Positions 1 through 5,218 of a DNA stretch of 6,450 bases are shown here, piece by piece. Numbering within the stretch: position 1 is the stretch's first letter; each line of letters starts with the position of its first letter. The notes beneath the pieces were generated by a model, which was not told where the DNA came from, made no database searches, and saw only the letters and a list, made by a program, of their open reading frames with translations. Both the position numbers and the translations under genes were made by a program. Origin of the DNA: QEXZ01 sp034660015 (GTDB lineage Archaea; Halobacteriota; Syntropharchaeia; Alkanophagales; Methanospirareceae); contig JAYEII010000110.1 in NCBI GenBank assembly GCA_034660015.1, positions 1-6,450 of the forward strand, in the 5' to 3' direction.

Positions 1-1
1 C

Positions 2-187
2 GTGCCTTTGAAGATATTCGCACCGATTCTCCTGCTCGTCTTTTATCTCACTCTATACTACGTTAACAAATCAGAGCAAGGGAAAAGGACAATAGGGAAA
101 TATGGGTTGTGTTGCGTGATTTCATTGACAATCTTATATTCAATTATTTGTATTAATAACGTATGCCAATGGGCATTTGTGGTCTGA
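2..187 (+). CDS. Small two-helix membrane protein, possibly 5'-truncated
   Basis: The 61-residue reading frame is open to the window edge. Its first codon here is GTG, which could be the true start, but the protein may equally continue upstream, because no ribosome binding site can be checked. Two hydrophobic stretches are visible, about residues 5-21 and 36-53, separated by a polar basic loop (NKSEQGKRTIGK). The predicted topology is therefore two membrane helices with a short polar link. There are three cysteines near the second helix (two adjacent at 37-38 and one at 50) plus one in the tail. I do not recognise a family and assign no function. The gene ends about 20 bp before the first inverted-repeat element, so it is probably a separate transcription unit from the gene after it. 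Confidence 0.5.
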   Translation: MPLKIFAPILLLVFYLTLYYVNKSEQGKRTIGKYGLCCVISLTILYSIICINNVCQWAFVV

Positions 188-208
188 TGTAATAAAAAAA
201 CTATATTG

Positions 209-330
209 TTGACACAGATTAACGCAGATTAACACAGATGATAAAAATTAACAATGTTAACGTAAATAAATCCGCGTAAATCAGTGTTAATCTGTGTCTT
301 AAATAGAAGGCAGTTATCCTTTATGTACAA
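209..330 (+). repeat. Inverted-repeat element, copy 1 (three-unit arms, promoter-like tail)
   Basis: The left arm is 211-239 and the right arm 270-298. When the right arm is reverse-complemented, 24 of 29 positions match, and the outer 13 bp are perfect. Each arm consists of three units with a 10-bp period, based on CACAGATTAA. The 30-bp centre is AT-rich and contains a small perfect palindrome, TTAACAATGTTAA. After the right arm comes a tail (299-330) shared with copies 2 and 3: TTAAATAGAAGGC, then CTTTATGTACAA. The tail ends 7 bp before the most likely start codon of the next gene. Similar CACAGATTAAC-type repeats are familiar from archaeal and bacterial genomes, but I cannot name a family with certainty. 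Confidence 0.85.
299..305 (+). promoter_or_regulatory. Candidate TATA box in copy 1 tail
   Basis: TTAAATA directly follows the right arm of copy 1. It fits the archaeal TATA consensus and would place transcription start about 22-25 bp downstream, near 328, giving a leader of roughly 10 nt to the ATG at 338. A second TATA-like sequence, TTTATGTA at 320-327, is conserved too, but its start point would fall inside the gene. Confidence 0.4.
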
Positions 331-337
331 TAAAAAA

Positions 338-604
338 ATGGAAGAAGAGAAAGAGAAAATCTGGGCTTGGCTAATGCCAAGCGGGAAAATATATAAGGTG
401 GTGACAAACCCGGGGGACGGAACAATAAGCGTTTACAATCCAAACGGGGCGTTGGTGCGGAAAGATGAGAACCTGAGTGTTGCGGCAGTAAGCCTGATAG
501 AGAAGAATTTTCTTGAAACTGTGGCAACGATGGTAGAGGGGAAGGGAATGGGAGTGGAAACGGGAAATGAGCTGACGGATGAGATAGGGATGTATATAAG
601 ATAG
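338..604 (+). CDS. Unrecognised 88-residue soluble protein
   Basis: I chose the ATG at 338 (MEEEKEKIW), which follows an A-rich leader. An in-frame ATG at 323 lies inside the conserved repeat tail, and a GTG at 284 lies inside the repeat arm, so both are less likely. No Shine-Dalgarno sequence is evident. The protein is soluble, with no membrane segment or signal peptide. The first 45 residues alternate hydrophobic and polar residues with turn motifs (PSGK at 14-17, NPGDG at 24-28, NPNG at 34-37), suggesting a small beta-sheet. Residues 46-66 look helical, and the tail is glycine-rich. I recognise no catalytic motif or family. It sits between two copies of the same repeat element, and its start region is effectively supplied by copy 1. 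Confidence 0.6.
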   Translation: MEEEKEKIWAWLMPSGKIYKVVTNPGDGTISVYNPNGALVRKDENLSVAAVSLIEKNFLETVATMVEGKGMGVETGNELTDEIGMYIR

Positions 605-649
605 CTCCTCAAAAATTCTGTCTGAACAAAAAGAAAAATAAATTATTTA

Positions 650-756
650 TTGACACAGATTAACACAGATGATAAAACTCAACAATGTTAAACTAGAATA
701 AATCCGCGTAAATCCGTGTCTTAAATAGAAGGCACTAAGTCATACTTTATGTACAA
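650..756 (+). repeat. Inverted-repeat element, copy 2 (two-unit arms)
   Basis: This is a shorter version of the element at 209-330. The left arm is 652-670 and the right arm 702-720, matching at 15 of 19 positions when one is reverse-complemented. Each arm has two 10-bp units instead of three, so one unit is absent from both sides. The centre keeps the core AACAATGTTAA. The tail after the right arm (TTAAATAGAAGGCA, then ACTTTATGTACAA) matches copies 1 and 3 apart from a small insertion. It lies directly upstream of the stomatin gene, in the same orientation as the other copies. Confidence 0.85.
721..727 (+). promoter_or_regulatory. Candidate TATA box upstream of stomatin gene
   Basis: TTAAATA lies immediately after the right arm of copy 2. 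A start about 22-25 bp downstream, near 750, would give a leader of about 27 nt that contains the GGGGG at 762-766, ten bases before the ATG at 777. This fits a leadered, Shine-Dalgarno-using transcript. The alternative TATA-like TTTATGTA at 745-752 would give an almost leaderless transcript. Confidence 0.4.
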
Positions 757-776
757 AAAAAGGGGGAAAATAAAAA

Positions 777-1661
777 ATGGGGATAGGATTTGCAATAGGT
801 GTAGTACTTTTCGTTATTGCAGTGGTTACGTTGCTGAAGGCAGTGACTACCGTGAAACAGTATGAGAAGGGAGTTGTGGAAAGATTTGGGCAATATAAGG
901 AGACTCTGGACCCGGGCTTGAGGTTCATCGTGCCTTTTGTTGATAATATCGCAGAACGGATAGATATGCGTGAGACGGTCATTGACATCGCACCTCAGGC
1001 GGTCATTACAAAGGATAACGTAGCAGTAACTGTTGATGCGGTTATCTACTACGTTGTGACAGACCCAAAGGCGATTAGATATGAGATCGCGAACTTCAGG
1101 TTTGCAATAAGCAAATTGGCGCAGACGAACCTGAGAAACCTCATCGGTGACATGACGCTCGATCAGACGCTTACCGCAAGGGATAAAATCAATACAGCGC
1201 TTCGAGAAACACTGGACGAGGCAACCGATAAATGGGGTGTAAAGGTGGTTCGCGTAGAGGTTCAGAAGATTGACCCACCACAGGACATCGCAGACGCAAT
1301 GAGTAAGCAGATGAAGGCAGAACGTGAGAAGAGAGCCACTATTTTGAGCGCAGAGGCATACAAAGAAAAGCAGATTCTTGAGGCAGAAGGAGATAAGCAA
1401 AATGAGGTACTAAAGGCAGAAGGTGATCGTGCCGCAGCTATACTTCGAGCTGAGGGTGAAGCAAAGGCTATTGAGAACGTCTCGAAAGCAGCAGAGGAGT
1501 TCTTCATAGGAAATGCGCAGGTTTTGAAACAACTTGAGGTAACTCAGGCATCTTTGCAGGATAACACAAAAATAGTCGTATCGGACCAGTCAAAGCTGAT
1601 TAACATTCTCGATATGCTAAAGGAGGGGGATAAAAGGAGGATTGTTCCGATAGAGAAGTGA
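777..1661 (+). CDS. Stomatin/prohibitin-type SPFH membrane protein
   Basis: This is a complete 294-residue member of the stomatin/QmcA branch, at the usual length. Residues 3-24 form an N-terminal membrane segment. The SPFH (Band 7) domain follows at about 25-180, with the typical openings EKGVVERFGQY and LDPGLRFIVPFVD and the later NLIGDMTLDQ and DPP elements. From 181 to 235 there are five consecutive 11-residue units beginning AE (AEREKRATILS, AEAYKEKQILE, AEGDKQNEVLK, AEGDRAAAILR, AEGEAKAIENV). These form the coiled-coil oligomerisation region. Such proteins form large membrane rings that organise or protect membrane proteins. In Pyrococcus, stomatin is cleaved by an SppA-like protease encoded with NfeD. 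No NfeD gene is seen here, but an sppA gene lies about 4.3 kb downstream. The ATG at 777 is preceded by GGGGG at 762-766. A T-tract at 1662-1667 may aid termination. Confidence 0.93.
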   Translation: MGIGFAIGVVLFVIAVVTLLKAVTTVKQYEKGVVERFGQYKETLDPGLRFIVPFVDNIAERIDMRETVIDIAPQAVITKDNVAVTVDAVIYYVVTDPKAIRYEIANFRFAISKLAQTNLRNLIGDMTLDQTLTARDKINTALRETLDEATDKWGVKVVRVEVQKIDPPQDIADAMSKQMKAEREKRATILSAEAYKEKQILEAEGDKQNEVLKAEGDRAAAILRAEGEAKAIENVSKAAEEFFIGNAQVLKQLEVTQASLQDNTKIVVSDQSKLINILDMLKEGDKRRIVPIEK

Positions 1662-1688
1662 TTTTTTACGCCGGATAATTGCCGTTTG

Positions 1689-1729
1689 GAGGCTGTCCCA
1701 TTAGGGACAGTCTCTTAAGAGGCTGTCTC
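1689..1729 (+). repeat. Three-armed hairpin repeat, possible insertion-sequence end remnant or terminator
   Basis: GAGGCTGTCCC (1689-1699) pairs with GGGACAGTCTC (1704-1714) across a four-base loop, with one G-T pair. A third, near-identical arm, GAGGCTGTCTC, follows at 1719-1729 and can pair instead with the middle arm across TTAA. The two hairpins are mutually exclusive. The arm sequence resembles the terminal inverted repeats of several transposase families (GAGGCTGTCCCA or GAGGCTGTCTCA type). No transposase is present in the window, so this may be a short remnant or two abutting ends. It begins 27 bp after the stomatin stop codon and could also act as a terminator. Confidence 0.55.
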
Positions 1730-1783
1730 ACAATTCAAAATTGGAAGAAAAAGAAAGGAGATTTCTTCTTATGGACTAATGTA

Positions 1784-2143
1784 ATGTTTGGCTTAGGAAA
1801 AGAAGAGATGAAAAGAGAGAATCGAGAGCTGTATAAAACCACTCTCCGATGGTTATGTGGATTGTGGGCATTAGGATTGGGAAGCAGGCTCACATTGGAA
1901 CTTTTACTATCTGATGGATGGGTACACGTACCAAAGCATCCTCTAAATATATGGTTTGATTTCTTACCTCTTTGCTTGTTCGGGTTATTCGTGGTTATTT
2001 TTGAGACGAAAGAAATGAGGAAATCTATCAATAAGTCCGCTGCGGTATATAATAAAAAGTCGAGAAGGACACTGACTGAAATCGTAGCAGAGCTAATGAG
2101 GCGCAGGGGAGGTTCATATCCTTCTGTGGGTATAAAGGAATGA
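1784..2143 (+). CDS. Hypothetical two-helix membrane protein
   Basis: This 119-residue protein has no recognised family. Two hydrophobic segments are visible at about residues 21-42 and 55-74. They are followed by a basic C-terminal tail (81-119) containing RRTLTEIVAELMRRRGG, probably cytoplasmic and partly helical. The start is uncertain. The best ribosome binding site, GGAGAT at 1757-1762, is properly spaced for an ATG at 1771, but that ATG is in another frame and stops after two codons (ATG GAC TAA). The in-frame ATG at 1784 is 21 bp from that site, and a further ATG at 1808 has only an AGGA nearby. This may mean the start region has been damaged. The stop overlaps an ATG at 2140 (ATGA), as in tightly coupled operons, but the following frame is broken. 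Confidence 0.5.
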   Translation: MFGLGKEEMKRENRELYKTTLRWLCGLWALGLGSRLTLELLLSDGWVHVPKHPLNIWFDFLPLCLFGLFVVIFETKEMRKSINKSAAVYNKKSRRTLTEIVAELMRRRGGSYPSVGIKE

Positions 2144-2299
2144 TAACACGGTCAGCAGCTTTTATTTGGGATATTTGCATTAATAATGGTTGTGGTATTA
2201 TTTTTGATTAGGGGAAGTGTTATCAGATGAGATAAAGGAATGGGTGATAAGCTAAGTAGAAAATATGAGTTGGCTATTTTTCCTAAAAAGGAGAGATAA
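2140..2299 (+). pseudogene. Decayed small membrane-protein gene
   Basis: An ATG at 2140 overlaps the stop of the preceding gene and follows GGA, reading MITRSAAF before running out of frame. Shifting by one base gives FGIFALIMVVVLFLIRG, a convincing membrane helix, ending at a TGA at 2228-2230. The same frame then continues to a TAA at 2297-2299 through the 19-residue stretch MGDKLSRKYELAIFPKKER. The simplest reading is a short membrane protein with one frameshift and one internal stop. This is inferred from frame continuity only. No family is recognised, and the piece from 2240 could alternatively be a tiny separate frame. Confidence 0.35.
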
Positions 2300-2650
2300 A
2301 TGAGGATATAGAAAAAAGAACCTGATTAGGAAAATTATAGGAGCACTGGTGAATGCGTTTTTTCTCTTCGGGCGAGAACTTGCTTTAAGTAAATTGAAAG
2401 AACAAAAGAAAGGCTACACAAAGTCCAACACCAACACCTGAAGAGAAGGGGGGACCGTGATTCGCAGCGGTATTCGCAAGCAGGGTTATTGGCAGTAGCA
2501 TATCTTTTGCGAAGAATGGGGTGAAACAACAGGGATCCCTCGGAAATTCATCCCGAGGTTGGAAGGTTTTGGCTTATGAATACGATAACGGAAAGAGTGA
2601 GGCTCAGGGAAGGTATAACAAAAACGGCGATATGTTAATGGACATTACAG
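2300..2650 (+). pseudogene. Decayed gene for an exported or anchored protein
   Basis: An ATG at 2300 directly follows the preceding TAA and has a well-spaced GGAGAG just upstream (2290-2295). It hits TAG after three codons. One base out of frame, the sequence reads RKKNLIRKIIGALVNAFFLFG, which looks like a basic, hydrophobic signal peptide or membrane anchor. From 2398 another frame gives QSPTPTPEEKGGP, a typical proline/threonine linker of archaeal surface proteins. After a TGA at 2458-2460 the same frame continues as a 101-residue stretch that includes GWKVLAYEYDNGKSEAQGRY. The YDNGKSEAQGRYNKNGD part is faintly like a MORN-type repeat. The damage is two frameshifts plus one or more stops. 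The end near 2650 is set by the convergent minus-strand gene. The intact final part from GTG 2521 could conceivably still be translated. Confidence 0.45.
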
Positions 2651-2953
2651 TTAATGTCTTCTTGACCTCGAGATACTTTTCATTCTTTGCCTTTGGTAAG
2701 CCAATATTTTATCACTTAAAGGATGAGCAGGCTGTACACGGAGATGGGTCAATGAAACAATAACTGCTTCTTTGTTCTCTTCAAGTACAGTGCAAACGAT
2801 ACCACCCATATCCCCGGAGTCAAACACCTTAGTTATCTTTAATTCCGTATCCATGCTAATGTCTTTCCCTTGTTTACGAAAGTGCTGAGCAAGTTCTTTA
2901 GACGGATAAACGGGAATAGGCAAATACCGTTCCATTTCTTTGATTAGTTCCAT
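2651..2953 (-). CDS. Unrecognised 100-residue soluble protein
   Basis: The start is well supported: on the minus strand a strong GGAGGAG lies six bases before the ATG at 2953. The protein has no membrane segment or signal peptide. Residues 12-30 (PIPVYPSKELAQHFRKQGK) are followed by a likely beta-rich region at 38-73 containing VFDSGDMGGIVCTV and KEAVIVSLTHL. The C-terminus is basic (RQRMKSISRSRRH). I recognise no named family, but the composition and clean ribosome binding site make it look like a real gene. The last codons run into the remains of the plus-strand decayed gene. It is divergent from the MATE gene with an 80-bp gap, so the two may share control sequences. Confidence 0.65.
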   Translation of the reverse strand: MELIKEMERYLPIPVYPSKELAQHFRKQGKDISMDTELKITKVFDSGDMGGIVCTVLEENKEAVIVSLTHLRVQPAHPLSDKILAYQRQRMKSISRSRRH

Positions 2954-2959
2954 ATTCTT

Positions 2960-2966
2960 CTCCTCC
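2960..2966 (-). promoter_or_regulatory. Strong ribosome binding site for the minus-strand gene
   Basis: The minus strand reads GGAGGAG here, six bases before the ATG at 2953. It is the strongest Shine-Dalgarno sequence in the window and fixes the start of that gene. Confidence 0.75.
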
Positions 2967-3009
2967 TTTATTACAACATATAGTCTTGAATTTTATCTTT
3001 TCGGAATGA

Positions 3010-3018
3010 CTATAAATA
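3010..3018 (-). promoter_or_regulatory. Candidate TATA box between divergent genes
   Basis: CTATAAATA on the plus strand is TATTTATAG on the minus strand, so it is TATA-like in both directions. Read on the minus strand it would start transcription near 2985-2990, leaving a leader of about 35 nt that includes the GGAGGAG. Read on the plus strand the start would fall at or inside the MATE start codon, so minus-strand use is more likely. A weaker plus-strand candidate is TTTTAT around 2990-2995. Confidence 0.4.
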
Positions 3019-3033
3019 CGAGAGGATACTCAT

Positions 3034-4446
3034 GTGAATAATAAATCATCTGGGAATGGCACTTCTGATGCCTTATCGCAGAAGAAGGAAACGAAGGGCG
3101 TGGAGACATTACTTGGCGACCCTAAAAAAGCCATTATCACACTTTCATTACCAATGATCGCGGCTATGTCCGTGCAAGCAATCTACAACCTTGTTGATGC
3201 GATTTGGGTTTCGGGTCTTGGTGCTGACGCACTCGCTGCGATTGGTTTCGTCTTCCCCTTTTTCTTCCTCGCTATGGGACTGTCTAATGGGTTGGGTGTA
3301 GGTGCAGGGTCTGCCATATCCCGCAGGATTGGTGCTCGGGATAAGCTGGGTGCAGACAACGTAGCAGTTCATACAATCGTTATAATGCTGTTACTCGCAG
3401 TTGCTTTTACCATACCGCTTTTCGCTTTTGCTCACGAGATATTCGCTCTGATAGGCGCGGGTAAGACCGTAGGTATGGCTGTGGCTTATGGACAGGTTAT
3501 CTTTGCCGGCAGTATTCTTATATTTTTCACTAACATCGCGAATTCAATATTGCGGGGCGAAGGAGATGCCAGGCGAGCCATGTATGCCATGGCATTGGGT
3601 GCTGGTCTGAATATCATATTGGACCCGATTTTTATCTACACCTTTGGTCTGGGCATTGCAGGCGCTGCCTGGGCTACGCTCATATCGTTGGGTGTCTCAT
3701 CCATTATCATGTTAAACTGGCTTCTGCTCAAAAAAGATACCTACGTATCGTTCTCATTCAGCGATTTCAAATGCAGTAAGGACATTATTATGGACATCTT
3801 CAGAGTTGGTCTGCCATCTTCGGTGATGATGCTTTCCATGTCATTCATGGTGTTGATAATGAACGCCATAATAGTAATGGTAGGTAACACAGATGGAGTG
3901 GCAATCTACTCTACCGGATGGCGTGTGGTAAGCATAGCCATCCTGCCGACGATGGGTATCGCTACTGCCGTTGTCACGGTAAGTGGAGCTGCTTTTGGTG
4001 CGCGCTCCTTTGAGAAGGTAAGTATTGCTCATCTCTATGCAGTAAAGATTGGTCTCATGATAGAGGCCGCTATCGCAGTGGCAACCTTCATTTTCGCTCC
4101 TCAGATAGCTGCGGTATTTACACAAGCTGAAGGAGCGGCACATATTGCATCTGATTTGACAATTTTTCTCAGGATAACCAGTTTTTACCACCCAACAATA
4201 TCATTTGGCATGCTCTCTTCTTCGCTTTTTCAAGGAACAGGAAAAGGGATGAACGCACTGATTGTCACGGTTTTACGAACACTTATACTGACTCCGTTAT
4301 TTACGGTCGTATTTGGTTTCAGCCTTGGATTGGGTTTAGTGGGAATCTGGTGGGGCTTGGTTGCAGCAAACATCGTTGCGGTAACAGTAGCATTCTCATG
4401 GGCTCGGCTGTATATACGGGAGCTGATGAAAACAACGATACATTAA
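3034..4446 (+). CDS. MATE-family multidrug/cation antiporter
   Basis: This complete 470-residue protein is a multidrug and toxin extrusion transporter, which exports cationic or hydrophobic compounds across the cell membrane using a proton or sodium gradient. About 12 hydrophobic segments are arranged in two MatE halves, roughly residues 31-230 and 250-455. The first helix holds YNLVDAIWVSGLG, with Asp55 at the position that corresponds by motif to Asp41 of PfMATE. NIILDPIFIY carries Asp197, which matches the second functional aspartate (Asp184 in PfMATE). SILRGEGDARRAM and the later SSSLFQGTGKGMNAL are the repeated family signature loops. The start is GTG at 3034, with GAGG at 3022-3025 eight bases upstream; the first 25 residues are a polar cytoplasmic extension. 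The substrate cannot be predicted. Confidence 0.93.
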   Translation: MNNKSSGNGTSDALSQKKETKGVETLLGDPKKAIITLSLPMIAAMSVQAIYNLVDAIWVSGLGADALAAIGFVFPFFFLAMGLSNGLGVGAGSAISRRIGARDKLGADNVAVHTIVIMLLLAVAFTIPLFAFAHEIFALIGAGKTVGMAVAYGQVIFAGSILIFFTNIANSILRGEGDARRAMYAMALGAGLNIILDPIFIYTFGLGIAGAAWATLISLGVSSIIMLNWLLLKKDTYVSFSFSDFKCSKDIIMDIFRVGLPSSVMMLSMSFMVLIMNAIIVMVGNTDGVAIYSTGWRVVSIAILPTMGIATAVVTVSGAAFGARSFEKVSIAHLYAVKIGLMIEAAIAVATFIFAPQIAAVFTQAEGAAHIASDLTIFLRITSFYHPTISFGMLSSSLFQGTGKGMNALIVTVLRTLILTPLFTVVFGFSLGLGLVGIWWGLVAANIVAVTVAFSWARLYIRELMKTTIH

Positions 4447-4470
4447 AATGTTTTTCGATACTTTATCGTA

Positions 4471-4480
4471 CTATATATAA
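4471..4480 (+). promoter_or_regulatory. TATA box for a probably leaderless aldolase transcript
   Basis: CTATATATAA is a near-ideal archaeal TATA box. The expected start, 22-27 bp from its centre, falls at about 4497-4502, on the ATG at 4496. No Shine-Dalgarno sequence precedes that ATG. Together these suggest a leaderless mRNA. A short inverted repeat, CGATA/TATCG (4456-4460 and 4464-4468), lies just upstream and may belong to termination of the MATE gene or to control. Confidence 0.6.
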
Positions 4481-4495
4481 TATTCACTTAACGAA

Positions 4496-5056
4496 ATGCA
4501 AGAACTAATAAAATACGGTAAGAAGATAGTAGAGGCAGGACTTGCACATTCGCATTTCGGGAATGTGAGCAAGCGAGTTGGTGACCAGATGCTTATCAGC
4601 ACCACGGGAAGTATGCTTGACGAACTTGAAGGACAGATTGTCACGGTTCCAATAGACCCCGCATCGCCGGATGAGCTTGATGTGATTGCCTCGTCAGAAG
4701 TAAACGTCCATCGAGCGATTTACAAGGCGACATCAGCTCTTGCCGTTTTACACGGGCATTCAAAGTACGCAGTGGTGATGTCTATGCTTTGCAAACCTGG
4801 CGAGCAGATGCAAATAGTGCCTGAAGATTCAGAAAGTATGTATTTCCTGCACGAAATACCGGTGGTGACGGGTGGTATGGGGTCAGAAGAATTAGCGAGA
4901 AACGCAGCTCAAGCGCTTCGTGACCACAAAGGCGTTGTCGTTCAAGGTCATGGCACGTTTGCTCGTGGTGCAACGGTAGACGAAGCTTTTGTCATTCTCA
5001 GCTCGATTGAACACGCCTGCATGGTAAAATACTTGTGCGATATGGCGAGAAAATGA
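4496..5056 (+). CDS. Class II aldolase/adducin-family protein, L-fuculose-1-phosphate aldolase-like
   Basis: This 186-residue protein is complete, and its length matches the short archaeal aldolase MJ1418 of Methanocaldococcus jannaschii. Family landmarks are GNVS at 22-25 and the STTGSMLDEL phosphate-binding region at 35-44. Glu68 in SSE is the catalytic acid/base position, His86 and His88 in HGHS bind the metal, and His152 in GHGTFARG is the third metal ligand. All zinc ligands and the glutamate are therefore present, and an active metal-dependent aldolase is likely. FucA-type enzymes split L-fuculose 1-phosphate into dihydroxyacetone phosphate and L-lactaldehyde. In methanogens lactaldehyde can be oxidised to lactate for coenzyme F420. 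Related decarboxylases, epimerases and dehydratases share the fold, so the substrate is inferred. It follows MATE by 49 bp but has its own promoter. Confidence 0.88.
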   Translation: MQELIKYGKKIVEAGLAHSHFGNVSKRVGDQMLISTTGSMLDELEGQIVTVPIDPASPDELDVIASSEVNVHRAIYKATSALAVLHGHSKYAVVMSMLCKPGEQMQIVPEDSESMYFLHEIPVVTGGMGSEELARNAAQALRDHKGVVVQGHGTFARGATVDEAFVILSSIEHACMVKYLCDMARK

Positions 5057-5070
5057 AAGAAGATAAATTA

Positions 5071-5198
5071 TTGACACAGATTAACGCAGATTAACACAGA
5101 TGATAAAAATCAACAATGTCAAACTTAAATTTAGAAAGTCCGCGTAAATCAGTGTAAATCCGTGTCTTTAATAGAAGGAAGTTATACTTTATATACAA
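5071..5198 (+). repeat. Inverted-repeat element, copy 3 (three-unit arms)
   Basis: The left arm (5073-5101) is identical to that of copy 1 over its full 29 bp. The right arm (5138-5166) has diverged more, so only 21 of 29 positions match after reverse-complementing. The centre is 36 bp with the core AACAATGTCAA. The tail (TTTAATAGAAGGAAGTTATA, then CTTTATATACAA) matches the tails of copies 1 and 2. It begins 14 bp after the aldolase stop and ends 20 bp before the YIP1 start codon. Confidence 0.85.
5167..5173 (+). promoter_or_regulatory. Candidate TATA box upstream of YIP1-family gene
   Basis: TTTAATA follows the right arm of copy 3. A start near 5196 would give a leader of about 23 nt that contains GGAGATG at 5206-5212, six bases before the ATG. 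The stronger-looking TTTATATA at 5189-5195 would give an almost leaderless transcript without that ribosome binding site, so the upstream box fits better. Confidence 0.4.
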
Positions 5199-5218
5199 CA
5201 AAAAAGGAGATGAAATAA

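Noticed and set aside
320..327. TTTATGTA as the promoter of the 88-residue gene
   Set aside because: Its expected transcription start would lie downstream of the chosen start codon; the TTAAATA at 299-305 fits better, although the sequence is conserved among the copies.
747..1400. Long minus-strand open frame opposite the stomatin gene
   Set aside because: It is rich in Cys, Leu and His in the manner of an antisense shadow, and the plus strand encodes a clear SPFH protein throughout.
2300..2332. TAG codons read as pyrrolysine in the frame from ATG 2300
   Set aside because: The frame after two TAGs soon hits TAA and gives no sensible protein, while the neighbouring frame gives a signal-peptide-like segment; decay is simpler.
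2458..2460. In-frame TGA as a selenocysteine codon
   Set aside because: There is no visible SECIS-like structure, no recognised selenoprotein family, and other frameshifts damage the same gene.
2335..2529. Minus-strand 64-residue open frame
   Set aside because: Cys/Arg-rich composition, no ribosome binding site, and it lies opposite the decayed plus-strand gene.
2521..2763. Independent gene starting at GTG 2521
   Set aside because: No ribosome binding site, the same frame is open back to a TGA at 2458, and its last third is opposite the well-supported minus-strand gene, so it is better read as the tail of a decayed gene.
209..5198. The repeats as a CRISPR array
   Set aside because: They are kilobases apart or single, contain inverted arms with AT-rich centres, and have no regular spacers or cas genes.
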